From DAOVGZ01 sp964477815 (GTDB lineage: Bacteria > Babelota > Babeliae > Babelales > Vermiphilaceae), in NCBI GenBank assembly GCA_964477815.1, contig CAYZEO010000006.1, forward strand, positions 1-38,804: a DNA stretch of 38,804 nt. The letters run 5' to 3'. Numbering within the stretch: the first letter of the stretch is position 1; each line of letters starts with the position of its first letter. This document shows positions 7,942-16,765 of the stretch, in pieces. The notes under the pieces were generated by a model that saw only the letters and a list, made by a program, of their open reading frames with translations, was not told where the DNA came from and searched no databases. The position numbers and the translations under genes were made by a program.

Positions 7942-9636
7942 TCATGTCATTACATAAATAATAACAGTTCCCCAAACGGTTAAAATAAAGTTGCCGAGTG
8001 CGTACGGAATGGTGTATCCAAGTGCGGGAACTGGGCTGTCTGCTTCATTTTTTAATACATTTAAGGCTGGAGTTGCTGTTCCTGCACCTGTTAGCGCGCC
8101 CAAAAGTAAAACATAATCCATTTTTAAAATGATTTTGCCAAATATAAGTCCCAGGATATGCGGAATGAGTGTAAGCAGGAGGCCTGCCAGGAATAGAGAT
8201 ATACCATTCGTTTGTAGCGCATGTAAAGCTCGTGGTCCTGCGGTGAGGCCAACGCATGCGATAAAGAGGTTAAGGCCAAAGTTGGTGAGGAGCCATTGTG
8301 TTCCCTCGGGAATATACCCAAAAGTCGGATTAACAGAGCGGAGCCAACCGAAAAAGAGACCGCTTACAAGAACGCCGCCACCAACACCAAGTGTAATTGG
8401 AATAGTTCCAATTTTTACGGCAGCCAAACCAAGTAATGTTCCCAGAAAGCAACCGATTCCGACCATTACCATGTCTGTTACTTTTGTTTCCCTTTCTGCA
8501 TGGCCTATCGTTTTGGCAAATGCCTCAACATCTTTTTCGATTCCGATCACATGGAGCACATCATATTTTTGTAATCGGGCGTTTTTGGTGAAAGTAAATT
8601 CGTGTTCATTGCGTATGAGTTTTTCTACAAAGCAGTTGTTCCCGTAACTTGCGATGACCTTGGAAATTTTTTTTCCTACTGCTTTTGGTTTTGTTACATA
8701 AATCTTTAAGGCTTCATGAGGAATGGTGGATAAAATATAATCATTTACTTCAGGTCCGATGATTTTTGCAGCTTCAAACATCATGGCTCGTTTAGCAATG
8801 ATGGCAATTTTGTCTCTTACTTGCAGAACAAGACCAGGTTCAGGATCTATAAGTTTTTTTCCGTGTTTTATTTTGATGATTGTTACTTTTTTGGTGAGTA
8901 GTTTTTGTAGATCGCGAATCGTTTTTCCATCAAGTTTTGTATTAGTGACACGAAAGACTCGCATGCTTGGTTGTTCATTCCAGGTGAACGTATCATCATC
9001 TTCTTTGATTGGCCCTCCTGAAAGTTGTTCTTCAACCTTCCGTGCGTTGTCCTTGAGATTTATTCTGAGCAATTTTGGTATGAGCTTGTAAAAAAGAATG
9101 AGTCCTGCCACACCAAAAATATAGGTGATTGCGTATGCGATCGCGATATTGGAGCTGAGTAATGATTTTTGTGCTGCAGAAATCGAAAGACCCTGAATTG
9201 CACCTTCCGCCGTTCCGATGATAGATGATTGTGTGAGTGCTCCGCCCATAAGTCCGGCTGTTGTTCCCTGATCAAACCCAAATAGTTTTCCCAGTATTAT
9301 TGCGGCCGCAAGTCCGACAAGCGCAAAAAAGATTGCAAGGACAAGGTAATGGATACCCTCTTTTTTTAAGCTTCCAAAAAACTGTGGCCCTACTTTGTAC
9401 CCTATCGTGAAAATGAAAAGCGAGAATGCAATCATTCTTATCAATGGAGTTATGGTTACATCAAGTTGTCCTAGAACAAGGGCTGAGAGCAAAACACTTG
9501 CAGTTGATCCAAGCGAGAATCCAAAAAATTTAATTTTGCCGACGTAGTAACCTATCGCAATAGCAAGGAATATGAGAATTTCTGGATGAGATTTGCAGAC
9601 GGCAATTATCTCTTGCCAGATAAATGTAAAAGTCAT
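7942..9636 (-). CDS. aspT: Aspartate/alanine antiporter AspT with cytosolic TrkA-C (RCK) domains
   Basis: 564 residues, the usual length. AspT imports aspartate in exchange for alanine across the inner membrane. The exchange moves net negative charge inward. Two membrane halves (about residues 1-195 and 386-564) repeat the same folds (FDQGTTAGLMGGALTQSSI in the first, GALTGAGTATPALNVL in the second). Between them is a cytosolic region of about 165 residues with two TrkA-C/RCK-type repeats (about 225-300 and 310-382), thought to sense ligands. The gene follows aspD by 13 bp on the same strand with AAGGA before its ATG, the same gene order as the asp operon of Tetragenococcus. Together they make a proton-motive decarboxylation cycle. 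Confidence 0.92.
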   Translation of the reverse strand: MTFTFIWQEIIAVCKSHPEILIFLAIAIGYYVGKIKFFGFSLGSTASVLLSALVLGQLDVTITPLIRMIAFSLFIFTIGYKVGPQFFGSLKKEGIHYLVLAIFFALVGLAAAIILGKLFGFDQGTTAGLMGGALTQSSIIGTAEGAIQGLSISAAQKSLLSSNIAIAYAITYIFGVAGLILFYKLIPKLLRINLKDNARKVEEQLSGGPIKEDDDTFTWNEQPSMRVFRVTNTKLDGKTIRDLQKLLTKKVTIIKIKHGKKLIDPEPGLVLQVRDKIAIIAKRAMMFEAAKIIGPEVNDYILSTIPHEALKIYVTKPKAVGKKISKVIASYGNNCFVEKLIRNEHEFTFTKNARLQKYDVLHVIGIEKDVEAFAKTIGHAERETKVTDMVMVGIGCFLGTLLGLAAVKIGTIPITLGVGGGVLVSGLFFGWLRSVNPTFGYIPEGTQWLLTNFGLNLFIACVGLTAGPRALHALQTNGISLFLAGLLLTLIPHILGLIFGKIILKMDYVLLLGALTGAGTATPALNVLKNEADSPVPALGYTIPYALGNFILTVWGTVIIYVMT

Positions 9637-9649
9637 ATGGGTTCCTTAT

Positions 9650-11233
9650 TTATTTTTTCGATTTCCAATGATTGTAGTACTGCTCCAAAAGCCAGCTAAT
9701 CGATTTACCTATTTCCGCGTATGCCTCATCTGGAAGATTGGCAAGTGAAACACGAACCGACATGTTTGGTGCGTCAAATCCGCCACCGTCAAGCAACACA
9801 ACCGAACGTTCCTGCGCAAGGTTGACCACAAAATCGATCGGTTCAAATGTTTTGACCATATACTCTGCAAATTCTTTGCTATATCTCTTTTCTGCTAATT
9901 CAGGAATGTTAACTATGGTGTAGTAGTGTGCACGATATTTATCATCTGGACAGTCAATACCAATCGCGTTGTACAATGTTTTAAATCGTTTTTTCACTAT
10001 GTTTTGAGCCAGCTTTTTATACTCGCCTTTTTTGTCCATTAAGCATGATAGAGAAAGAAGTGTCATCATCACCTGTTGTGGCGTTGAAGCGCCTGATGTG
10101 TGGTGCAGTGCTACCGCGCGGCTGTCGGCAACCATGCGTTCAATAAATTTCAGTTTTTCTGGGTTGAGAGCAACGGTACTGTATCGATTGTTCAGTTCTT
10201 GTTTATCCTTGTCAGAAAGTTCAGCTATTTTTTTATCAAAAATATTGTTTTCGTTAATTCCAATGACGCCAAGTCGCCAGCCGGTTGCACCAAAATATTT
10301 AGAAAATGAATACACCAAAATCGTGTTGTGTGGTGCAGCTGCTGCAAGTGATTTAAATCCATTAACAAATGTGCCATACACATCGTCGGTCAGAATAATC
10401 AGATCTTTACGTTTTGTTTTGACTAGATTGGCTATTTTTTCAAAACTTTCTGCGCTAATGCTAACTGATGTTGGATTGGAAGGGTGCACCAAGAAAAATG
10501 CTTTTACTTTTGGGTCCGCAAGTTTTTCTATCTCTTTGTCGGGGTATTGCCAGCCTCCTTTTTCGTTCTGTTGTACTTCTACGCTGACAAATTGGTAGTC
10601 GTTCAGATGTGGGATTTCAATGTATGGAGTAAAGATCGGTGTTCCCAGTGCGATGGTATCGCCCTTATTGAGAATTTTATTTTCCATCAAACTGTTAAAA
10701 ATGTAAGCCATTGCAGCGGTTCCACCTTCTGTTGCAAACAGATCAAATGTTTGTTGCTGGTCTCCGCCAAGCATCTCTTGTACAAGATACGGGTGAACAA
10801 CTTTTGTATTGAAATCTAAAATGCGGTCTGGTGTTGGGTAGTGATCTCCTAAAATCGCATCAACCAACTGTGCTATAAAATCTTCAGGGTTGATTTTGAT
10901 TTCTTTATGTGTGTAATCAATTGCTTTTTTTAAAAATTCAATGCCCGGTTCATTTTTATTTTTTTCCAAAAATTGGTTGAAGCGTGTTTCAATACCGTTT
11001 TTTTCTGCAGGGCTTCCAAATCCTGGACGAAGCTCTCGCCGATGTGATTCTTCCAGTGCGAACAGTCCGAGTTGAAAAAAAGCTTCTCTTGGTTTGAGTG
11101 CTATCCAGTTCGGATTGCCGCGCCCCGCGTTAAGCATCATTCGCTCGGAGCTAGATTGAGCCATGGAGATCAGTTTATTTTTGAGCTCAAAGGGACTCAA
11201 GTGCTCATACTTTTTTTCTTCAGAAATAGTCAT
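9650..11233 (-). CDS. aspD: Aspartate 4-decarboxylase (PLP, aminotransferase fold)
   Basis: Converts L-aspartate to L-alanine and CO2, with some aminotransferase activity in the family. 527 residues, matching the family size (about 530) and clearly longer than a plain aspartate aminotransferase. PLP site: SFSKYFGATGWRLG with the Schiff-base Lys at about 312. Supporting residues are Asn in HPSNPTS (about 253), Asp and Tyr in TDDVYG (283-286), a TEGGTAA cofactor loop (169-174) and a C-terminal Arg in MSVRVSLANL (about 494). AAGGA precedes the ATG. It is the first gene of a two-gene operon with aspT. Each decarboxylation takes up one cytosolic proton. Confidence 0.92.
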   Translation of the reverse strand: MTISEEKKYEHLSPFELKNKLISMAQSSSERMMLNAGRGNPNWIALKPREAFFQLGLFALEESHRRELRPGFGSPAEKNGIETRFNQFLEKNKNEPGIEFLKKAIDYTHKEIKINPEDFIAQLVDAILGDHYPTPDRILDFNTKVVHPYLVQEMLGGDQQQTFDLFATEGGTAAMAYIFNSLMENKILNKGDTIALGTPIFTPYIEIPHLNDYQFVSVEVQQNEKGGWQYPDKEIEKLADPKVKAFFLVHPSNPTSVSISAESFEKIANLVKTKRKDLIILTDDVYGTFVNGFKSLAAAAPHNTILVYSFSKYFGATGWRLGVIGINENNIFDKKIAELSDKDKQELNNRYSTVALNPEKLKFIERMVADSRAVALHHTSGASTPQQVMMTLLSLSCLMDKKGEYKKLAQNIVKKRFKTLYNAIGIDCPDDKYRAHYYTIVNIPELAEKRYSKEFAEYMVKTFEPIDFVVNLAQERSVVLLDGGGFDAPNMSVRVSLANLPDEAYAEIGKSISWLLEQYYNHWKSKK

Positions 11234-11339
11234 TATTTTTCCTTGAATAGAACAATAATTATCTTAACAAGACATAAAGATATGAAACCTGCTAAGTCAA
11301 TGCTTTCAGAGGTGTGTTTTATACAAAAGTAGACTCATA

Positions 11340-12205
11340 GTTTTCTGGTTGATGAAGCTACTACACAAAACATTGGCAGGTCGAATGGCTGTTCTGACAC
11401 TGTTTCCACTTTCTCTGAATGAGCTTGATAGTGTTTCGTTGTTGCCTGGCAAGATTGAAAATCTTGTTCATAAAGGTTTTTACCCGAAAGCTTACGCAGA
11501 GGATGTGTCAGTTGATCGTTTGTACAGAAACTATATCCGACTTTATGTTGAGCAAGATGTTAGGCAGATAAAAAACGTTGCTGATTTAACGGTTTTTCAA
11601 AAATTTATGCGGTTATGTGCCGGACGTATTGGTCAAGTTGTGAACCTTGTGTCATTGGGAAATGATTGTGGAATTAATCAGAGCACGGTCAACAGTGGCT
11701 TTTTCTTTTGGAGGCAAGTTATGTTATAACGTTGCTCTACCCTTACTATAAAAATTTTGGAAAACGGTTGATCAAATCTCCAAAAATATATTTTGTTGAC
11801 ACAGGAATTGCTTGCTCTTTATTGAATATACGTTCTGCTGAAGATCTTTTAACTCATTATCTGCGTGGTGGATTGATAGAGTCCTTAATTATTTCCTACT
11901 TTTTAAAACAACAACATAATTTTGATAGGCAACCGAATCTTTATTTTTGGAGGGATAGAACAGGGAATGAGATCGATTGTATTGTAGATGATTCTCAGCA
12001 ACCTATTCCTATTGAAATCAAAGCGGGCAAAACAATCGCGTCAGATTTTTTTGATGTTTTTAGCTATTGGGAAAGGACAACTGGATTTTCTAAAGGGTCT
12101 CGATACCTTATCTATGGTGGAATCAAAGATCAAGCATGGCCTCAAGCAAATGTATTGGGTTGGAAGTCTGCCGGTAATATTATGAAAAAAATTTTGGAAG
12201 AGTAG
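11340..12205 (+). pseudogene. Degraded AAA_14/DUF4143 ATPase, frameshifted and lacking the ATPase part
   Basis: Two overlapping frames add up to the C-terminal half of an AAA-ATPase with a DUF4143 domain. The first frame has LAGRMAVLTLFPLSLNEL and EQDVRQIKNVADLTVFQKF. The second continues with LLEASYVITLLYPYY, KRLIKSPKIYFVDTGIACSLL and WRDRTGNEIDCIV. The switch lies near 11695: a one-base deletion after GTCAAC would explain it, since the restored reading is TVN-x-WLFLLEASY. A second shift is likely near 11347, because THSFL is readable just before LMKLL in another frame. The Walker A part is absent. The remnant ends one base into the porin gene. Confidence 0.85.
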
Positions 12206-13590
12206 TGAAAAGACAAAGTAAGATAGTTGGCGCATTGACATTTTGTGGTCTTTTTTTCTGTTCATATTTGCTTGCAACAGAAAATATACAGCATAAAAAA
12301 AATGAAAGCCTGGAATGTGAATCAGTAAATCCTGAGTTTATATATTCGTTCCGGCACTATGCTAAATTTTTTGGTTGTCCCAAAACAGTCCGTGGTTCGT
12401 TTTTTAAGCGTTCCTATATTTTTAATAGCTTAAATGGATTTCGTGATCGTTTTTATGATGAAGGTATTTATCTTGATGCAAGTGTAAATCAGTTTTTCGG
12501 TGTTAACCACTCGGGCGGTGAAAAGCATGGTTTTATGCGCGCAAATGGAAGTACTGAATACTGGCTCATTTTCGATCTGTGTAAAATAGGCATGTGGTCC
12601 AATGGTGTCTTTATGTTGCATGCAAAAACAACATGGCTTGCCGATGAGTCTATCGTTGAGGATGTCGGCGCTATTGCAGCAGCCAACATTGATCCGAAGA
12701 CTCCCGTGTCTGGGACATCAACCACTGCATTGTCAGAAGTTGCTCTTGCCCAAAAAATTTCTGACTATTTTTCTTTTAGAATTGGTAAATTAGATGCAAC
12801 TGGTCCTTTTGATAGCAACGAGTTTGCAAATAGCAGTCGACATCAATTTATTTACTCGGGGTTATCGAACAATCCGATTGTTATTACATTTCTCCCGCAT
12901 ACGCTTTTAAGTATTATTCCAAAAATTAAGTTGGGCGATAGGCACACTATTCTTTTTTTAGCAGGAGATGCAGATGGATCTGCAGATGAATCAGGTTTTA
13001 GCACACTTTTTGATGGAAGTTCAGTTTATTGTGTGCAATATCAATTTTCTCCAATTATACAAGGAGCTCCTGGAAATTATAGGGTTATTGGTTGTTATTC
13101 GACAAAGCCGATAATGAGTTATGCAATTGATTCGCGACATGTTCTTGGAAAGAAAATCACCGACATAACTATTCCAGATGAATGTAATAATTACGCTTGG
13201 CTTTTTAGTTTGGATCAATATTTTTGCAAAAAGGAAAATGGAGAAGGTGTAGGTATTTTTGCTCGGGCAGGTTGGGCGCCAGATGACAGAAATGTTATTG
13301 ATCGTTTTTATAGTATCGGTTTTGGTGGGCATGGGATGATTTTTAAAAATCGACCCCACGATGAATGGGGAATTGGCTATGCGGCCACACATATATCGTA
13401 CGATCTTCGTCAAGACTTAAAAGAGTTAGACATAGACTTTAACAGCTACGAACATGCTGTTGAGATTTTTTATAATATTGAGCTTTCGCCGGCAATTCAC
13501 TGGACAATTCATGCTCAGGTGATACAAACACCTCTTGTCTCTCGTCAAACAGCCTTTGCTGTCACTTCACGAATACGAATTGATTTTTAA
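12205..13590 (+). CDS. OprB-family carbohydrate-selective outer-membrane porin
   Basis: 461 residues with a Sec signal peptide (about residues 1-25). Family-like blocks are GIYLDASVNQFFGVNHSG near the N-terminus, FSFRIGKLDATGPFDSNEFAN in the middle, GIFARAGWAPDDRN, and the C-terminal GFGGHGMIFKNRPHDEWGIGYA and AVEIFYNIELSPAIHWTIHAQ. The last residue is Phe after alternating hydrophobic residues, the signal recognised by the Bam machinery. It would let sugars or other small solutes diffuse through the outer membrane. GTG start overlaps the pseudogene stop by one base. Substrate cannot be told from sequence. Confidence 0.85.
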   Translation: MKRQSKIVGALTFCGLFFCSYLLATENIQHKKNESLECESVNPEFIYSFRHYAKFFGCPKTVRGSFFKRSYIFNSLNGFRDRFYDEGIYLDASVNQFFGVNHSGGEKHGFMRANGSTEYWLIFDLCKIGMWSNGVFMLHAKTTWLADESIVEDVGAIAAANIDPKTPVSGTSTTALSEVALAQKISDYFSFRIGKLDATGPFDSNEFANSSRHQFIYSGLSNNPIVITFLPHTLLSIIPKIKLGDRHTILFLAGDADGSADESGFSTLFDGSSVYCVQYQFSPIIQGAPGNYRVIGCYSTKPIMSYAIDSRHVLGKKITDITIPDECNNYAWLFSLDQYFCKKENGEGVGIFARAGWAPDDRNVIDRFYSIGFGGHGMIFKNRPHDEWGIGYAATHISYDLRQDLKELDIDFNSYEHAVEIFYNIELSPAIHWTIHAQVIQTPLVSRQTAFAVTSRIRIDF

Positions 13591-13620
13591 CGAGAATTAG
13601 ATGCAAGGGAGCTCTTGATT

Positions 13621-13837
13621 TTGTATGGTTCGATACCCTTCGACAAGCTCAGGACAGGCTTTTTTACTTCGCAAACTCAGAAAAAAACTCACCACTAACG
13701 GTGTGGGTAAACTGTTATCCTGAAAGGCCTTTTCGAATAATTTGTAACGGTTACTCCAAGCAAAAAAATAGGAAAATTTCCTCTCCAGTTCGTGGTGAGT
13801 GCCCGAGGCGAAGAGGAGGGTGTATCGAACCATACAA
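13621..13837. repeat. Imperfect long hairpin repeat (MITE/REP-like)
   Basis: The outer arms TTGTATGGTTCGATAC (13621-13636) and GTATCGAACCATACAA (13822-13837) are a perfect 16-base inverted repeat, extended by CCC/GGG with one bulged base. Inner arms ACTCACCAC (13687-13695) and GTGGTGAGT (13792-13800) pair again. The 5' arm contains CCTTCGACAAGCTCAGGAC, a motif of widespread REP-type repeats. The element fills the gap between the porin and the second aspT and could also act as a terminator for both. No coding capacity is credible. Confidence 0.75.
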
Positions 13838-13870
13838 GATATGTAAGATCATTTTTGTATTGAGATTGTA

Positions 13871-15073
13871 TTATCTCATCAAATAAACAATCATGCTTCC
13901 CAAAAGAGTTAAAATAAAATTGCTCAAAGCATACGGAATAGTATATCCAAGTGCTGGGACTGAACTTTCTGCTTCAGTTTCTAAAATTTTGAGTGCAGGT
14001 GTAACCGTTCCTGCTCCAGCAAGCGCACCAAGTAGCAAACAGTAGTTCATTTTAAGAACAAGTCGACCGAATAAAATACCTAAAATGTGTGGTGTTAGAG
14101 CCAAAATGATGCCGGCAAAAAAGAGGGAAAAACCGTACGCCTGTAGAGCTTCTATTGCTTGTGGTGCAGCGGTTAGTCCGACGCATGCAATAAACAGATT
14201 AAGTCCTAAGTTTGTCAAAAGCCATTGCGCAGAAGGTGGAATGTCTCCAAAACAAGAGCTTGCCGATCGTAGCCATCCAAAAAAGAGCCCACTTACAAGA
14301 ACTCCGCCGCCAATACCAAGCGTAAATGGAATGTTTCCTATTTTAATGGAAATAAGGCCAAGCAAAATTCCCAGTGTGCACCCGATACCGATCATGACGA
14401 TATCTGTTTGTATAATTGATCCTTTATGTTGGACTGCTCGTCGCGACTTCTTAGAGTTAAGGAGGGCTTCAACCTTTTTTGCTTCTTGTTTCAGATTAAT
14501 CCCGATAAGTTGTGGAATGATTTTGTAAAACAGAATCATGCCCGCGAATCCAAAAATGTATGTTATAGCGTGTGCGATTGCTATGTGTGAAATTAGTAAA
14601 TTTTTTTGAACTGCCGAAAGAGAAAGATTTTGCAGTGCTCCTTCAGCGGTACCCATCACAGATGATTGTGTCATTGAACCACTCAGGAGCCCTGCAGTTG
14701 TTCCCTGATCAAATCCAAATAATTTGCCTAAAATAATAGCGACTGTTAGAGAGGTTGCTGTGAAAAATAGAGTTAATACGAGATAGTTAACACCGTTTTT
14801 TTTAACGCTATTCAAAAATTGTGGGCCAACTTGAAAACCAACAGTAAAAATAAATAGTGCGAATGAAATTGTTTTAATCAATGGTGTAACAGAAACATTT
14901 ATTTGTCCTAGGACCAGGGCTACAAGCAGGACGCTTGTTGTCGAACCTAAATTGAAGCCGAATAGCTTTATTTTGCCGATAAGATATCCAAGTCCGAGAG
15001 AAAGAAAGACAAGAATTTCTGGATGCCGCTGGCAAATTAATATGGTGTCATGCAAAAAATTGGAAAGAGTCAT
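13871..15073 (-). CDS. AspT-like antiporter lacking the RCK/TrkA-C region
   Basis: 400 residues, clearly paralogous to the full-length AspT in this window along both membrane halves (FDQGTTAGLLSGSMTQSS and GALAGAGTVTPAL). The two chains align without gaps to about residue 204. Here an 18-residue basic linker (NSKKSRRAVQHKGS) replaces the cytosolic regulatory region, and alignment resumes at residue 223. The length difference, 164 residues, matches that domain. The reading frame is intact, so this is a domain loss and not decay. It should still form the transport core. Substrate may be aspartate/alanine or another acid; unregulated exchange is inferred. No clear ribosome site precedes the ATG. 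Confidence 0.88.
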   Translation of the reverse strand: MTLSNFLHDTILICQRHPEILVFLSLGLGYLIGKIKLFGFNLGSTTSVLLVALVLGQINVSVTPLIKTISFALFIFTVGFQVGPQFLNSVKKNGVNYLVLTLFFTATSLTVAIILGKLFGFDQGTTAGLLSGSMTQSSVMGTAEGALQNLSLSAVQKNLLISHIAIAHAITYIFGFAGMILFYKIIPQLIGINLKQEAKKVEALLNSKKSRRAVQHKGSIIQTDIVMIGIGCTLGILLGLISIKIGNIPFTLGIGGGVLVSGLFFGWLRSASSCFGDIPPSAQWLLTNLGLNLFIACVGLTAAPQAIEALQAYGFSLFFAGIILALTPHILGILFGRLVLKMNYCLLLGALAGAGTVTPALKILETEAESSVPALGYTIPYALSNFILTLLGSMIVYLMR

Positions 15074-15243
15074 ACATTTTTTTGTTTTTCAGAATTTTTT
15101 GTTAATCAGTCACCATTGATTTTACATAGAGCTGCTTATACCTGTCAAATCCTTGATCTTTTCGTGTTTTTTGCCTATTTTTTGAACAGTATTTTGTGTG
15201 AGAAGTTTTTTATATTTAAGTTTTTTTGATCAGAGGTTTTAAG

Positions 15244-15495
15244 GTGTTGAGATACAAGAAATGGTTTAAAGCAGTTTTGATTGGAGTTTTTTCTTTTTGT
15301 TTTTTATCGAGTGTGAAATGCATGAAAAAACAAGTAAAGCTTGCACCAGAGCACAAGAGAAGAAGAAATAGAGTTCGTCGAAATAATTGCTTGCCTTTAT
15401 TAAAAGATTTTTTTCGAAAATTAAAAGAAAAAAGCCCCTTTTTCAAACTTTCACAATTTGAAGATTTGTGGGCTATGAATAGATTTTTGGGATGA
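15244..15495 (+). CDS. Small secreted basic protein, unknown function
   Basis: 83 residues from GTG 15244, chosen because AGAGG lies seven bases before it; a TTG follows immediately as an alternative. Signal-peptide core at about residues 8-22, then a strongly basic mature part with KRRRNRVRRNN. It is followed after about 40 bp by another small signal-peptide gene on the same strand. No family recognised. Confidence 0.55.
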   Translation: MLRYKKWFKAVLIGVFSFCFLSSVKCMKKQVKLAPEHKRRRNRVRRNNCLPLLKDFFRKLKEKSPFFKLSQFEDLWAMNRFLG

Positions 15496-15536
15496 ACCGT
15501 TTGAGCAGTCGTGGTAATCCTTTAAAGGAGAATATT

Positions 15537-15767
15537 ATGAAGCGATTTTTTTGTACGATATTTTTTATATTTTTTTTGTTTAGTTTTAACGGGATGTTTT
15601 CAAATGGTGGAAAGGGATCTTGTTGTTCGGTTTTTAAGATAGTGGAGAGCAGAAGAAAAAAGTGTAGGATAGATCTGGTTGTTAAAAATTTGTTAAAGAT
15701 CTTACAAAAAAATAATTGTCCACCACACTATGGTTATTGGTTAGCACAAAGTGTGAAAATAAAATAG
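15537..15767 (+). CDS. Small secreted Cys-containing protein, unknown function
   Basis: 76 residues. AAAGGAG precedes ATG 15537, which fixes the start; the longer in-frame extension to 15492 has no such support. Signal peptide at about residues 1-20 with a long Phe-rich core. The mature part holds a CC pair, an RRKKCR stretch and one further Cys. No family is recognised; probably cotranscribed with the preceding small secreted protein. Confidence 0.6.
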   Translation: MKRFFCTIFFIFFLFSFNGMFSNGGKGSCCSVFKIVESRRKKCRIDLVVKNLLKILQKNNCPPHYGYWLAQSVKIK

Positions 15768-15791
15768 GTTATCGGGCCGTGCAATTACTAT

Positions 15792-16553
15792 TTACAAAGG
15801 ATTAAACCCAAGCCTTTGTTTTAGTCTGTAAATTGTTTTTTCTGCTTGAGCAGGATTAAAGTTCTTTTTCTCATGATCCATTAAAGAAAATCTTACGCCG
15901 ACAAACTGTTTTTTGTTTTGTTGGCATGCTTTTTGTACTGAAGTTACATTTTCTGGTCGGTCATCAAACAGAATAATTTTTTTAGGATTATAGCCGATTG
16001 TTTTGAAAAACTGGAAAAGCATTTTTCCCTTGTCGTTGTATCCACTAAAAATAATGCCATCAAGGTATATTCCGTCGTGTGTTACAGCAAGTGGCAGTTT
16101 TCGTTTGAATAAACTGTTTCGAGTTAAGTCGATACCGATTTTTTTTAATCGTTGTGCCGTTCTGCGTGCGATAGGAATAGATCGGTTAGTCAATGCGATA
16201 ACTGGAATCTCTTTTGCCTGCAGTACTTGTACAACGGCAGGTGAATTTCCGATTGGTAAAAGTTCAGTTAGCTCGGTTACGGTAAAAAACATAGTGAGTA
16301 CAAGGTCGAACGCTTCTTTATAACTTAATCCTTTTTCTGTTAGTTGTTTGGTTTTATACCATACCCATGGTTCAATACCCATAGACACCTTTGCCATAGT
16401 GTTGTCAATGTCAAACACAACAACGGTTCCCTTTGGCTTCTTTTTTAGATATTTGAAAACGTCGTTTAGATTGTTGCTTTCAACAACGAGTGCGCCTATT
16501 TGACCATGCGCAATCAACGCGAGAAACAGAATCTTATACATTTTTTTAATCAT
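15792..16553 (-). CDS. Secreted HAD-superfamily phosphatase-like protein (DUF2608 type)
   Basis: 253 residues. Signal peptide at about residues 1-21, followed by a HAD fold: motif I VFDIDNT (Asp48, Asp50), motif II ALTNR, motif III Lys in GYNDKGK and motif IV LFDDRPENV. All four catalytic motifs are present, so phosphatase activity is plausible. The arrangement matches DUF2608-type proteins, known from several intracellular bacteria. Export places the enzyme in the periplasm or outside the cell, where it could scavenge phosphate or act on the host. Substrate unknown. GGGGG precedes the ATG. Confidence 0.8.
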   Translation of the reverse strand: MIKKMYKILFLALIAHGQIGALVVESNNLNDVFKYLKKKPKGTVVVFDIDNTMAKVSMGIEPWVWYKTKQLTEKGLSYKEAFDLVLTMFFTVTELTELLPIGNSPAVVQVLQAKEIPVIALTNRSIPIARRTAQRLKKIGIDLTRNSLFKRKLPLAVTHDGIYLDGIIFSGYNDKGKMLFQFFKTIGYNPKKIILFDDRPENVTSVQKACQQNKKQFVGVRFSLMDHEKKNFNPAQAEKTIYRLKQRLGFNPL

Positions 16554-16685
16554 TACGCCCCCTTTTTCAGATTATTGACCCCTTATCTCAGAGTATAGCG
16601 GAACGTTTGAGTCCTTTTAAAGAGATTGATTGTTTTATGTAGAAATAGCTTGTTGGAGGTCAGATTGTTTGATTTCACGGTTTTA

Positions 16686-16734
16686 TTGAGAGAAAATAAC
16701 AAAAAGTGTACTATTTTATATAGGGGAGCTCCCC
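16686..16734 (+). promoter_or_regulatory. Promoter and 5' palindrome of typA
   Basis: TTGAGA (16686-16691) and TACTAT (16709-16714) are spaced by 17 bp, a good sigma-70-type promoter. Transcription would begin near 16721, directly before the perfect palindrome GGGGAGCTCCCC (16723-16734). The mRNA would therefore carry a G/C-rich self-complementary stretch at its 5' end, which could protect it or affect translation. Confidence 0.6.
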
Positions 16735-16765
16735 ATTGTTATCAAATACTTTATACGGTGGAAAA

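Noticed and set aside
8129..8647. 172-residue open frame opposite aspT
   Set aside because: Antisense shadow of a membrane protein; Pro/Arg/Ser-rich composition with no recognisable domain.
10032..10598. 188-residue open frame opposite aspD
   Set aside because: Lies within the PLP enzyme, whose motifs are certain; composition is typical of an antisense shadow.
13597..13833. Minus-strand open frame containing ACPELVEGYRT
   Set aside because: It is a translation of the REP-like hairpin repeat; this peptide string is a well-known artefact of such repeats.
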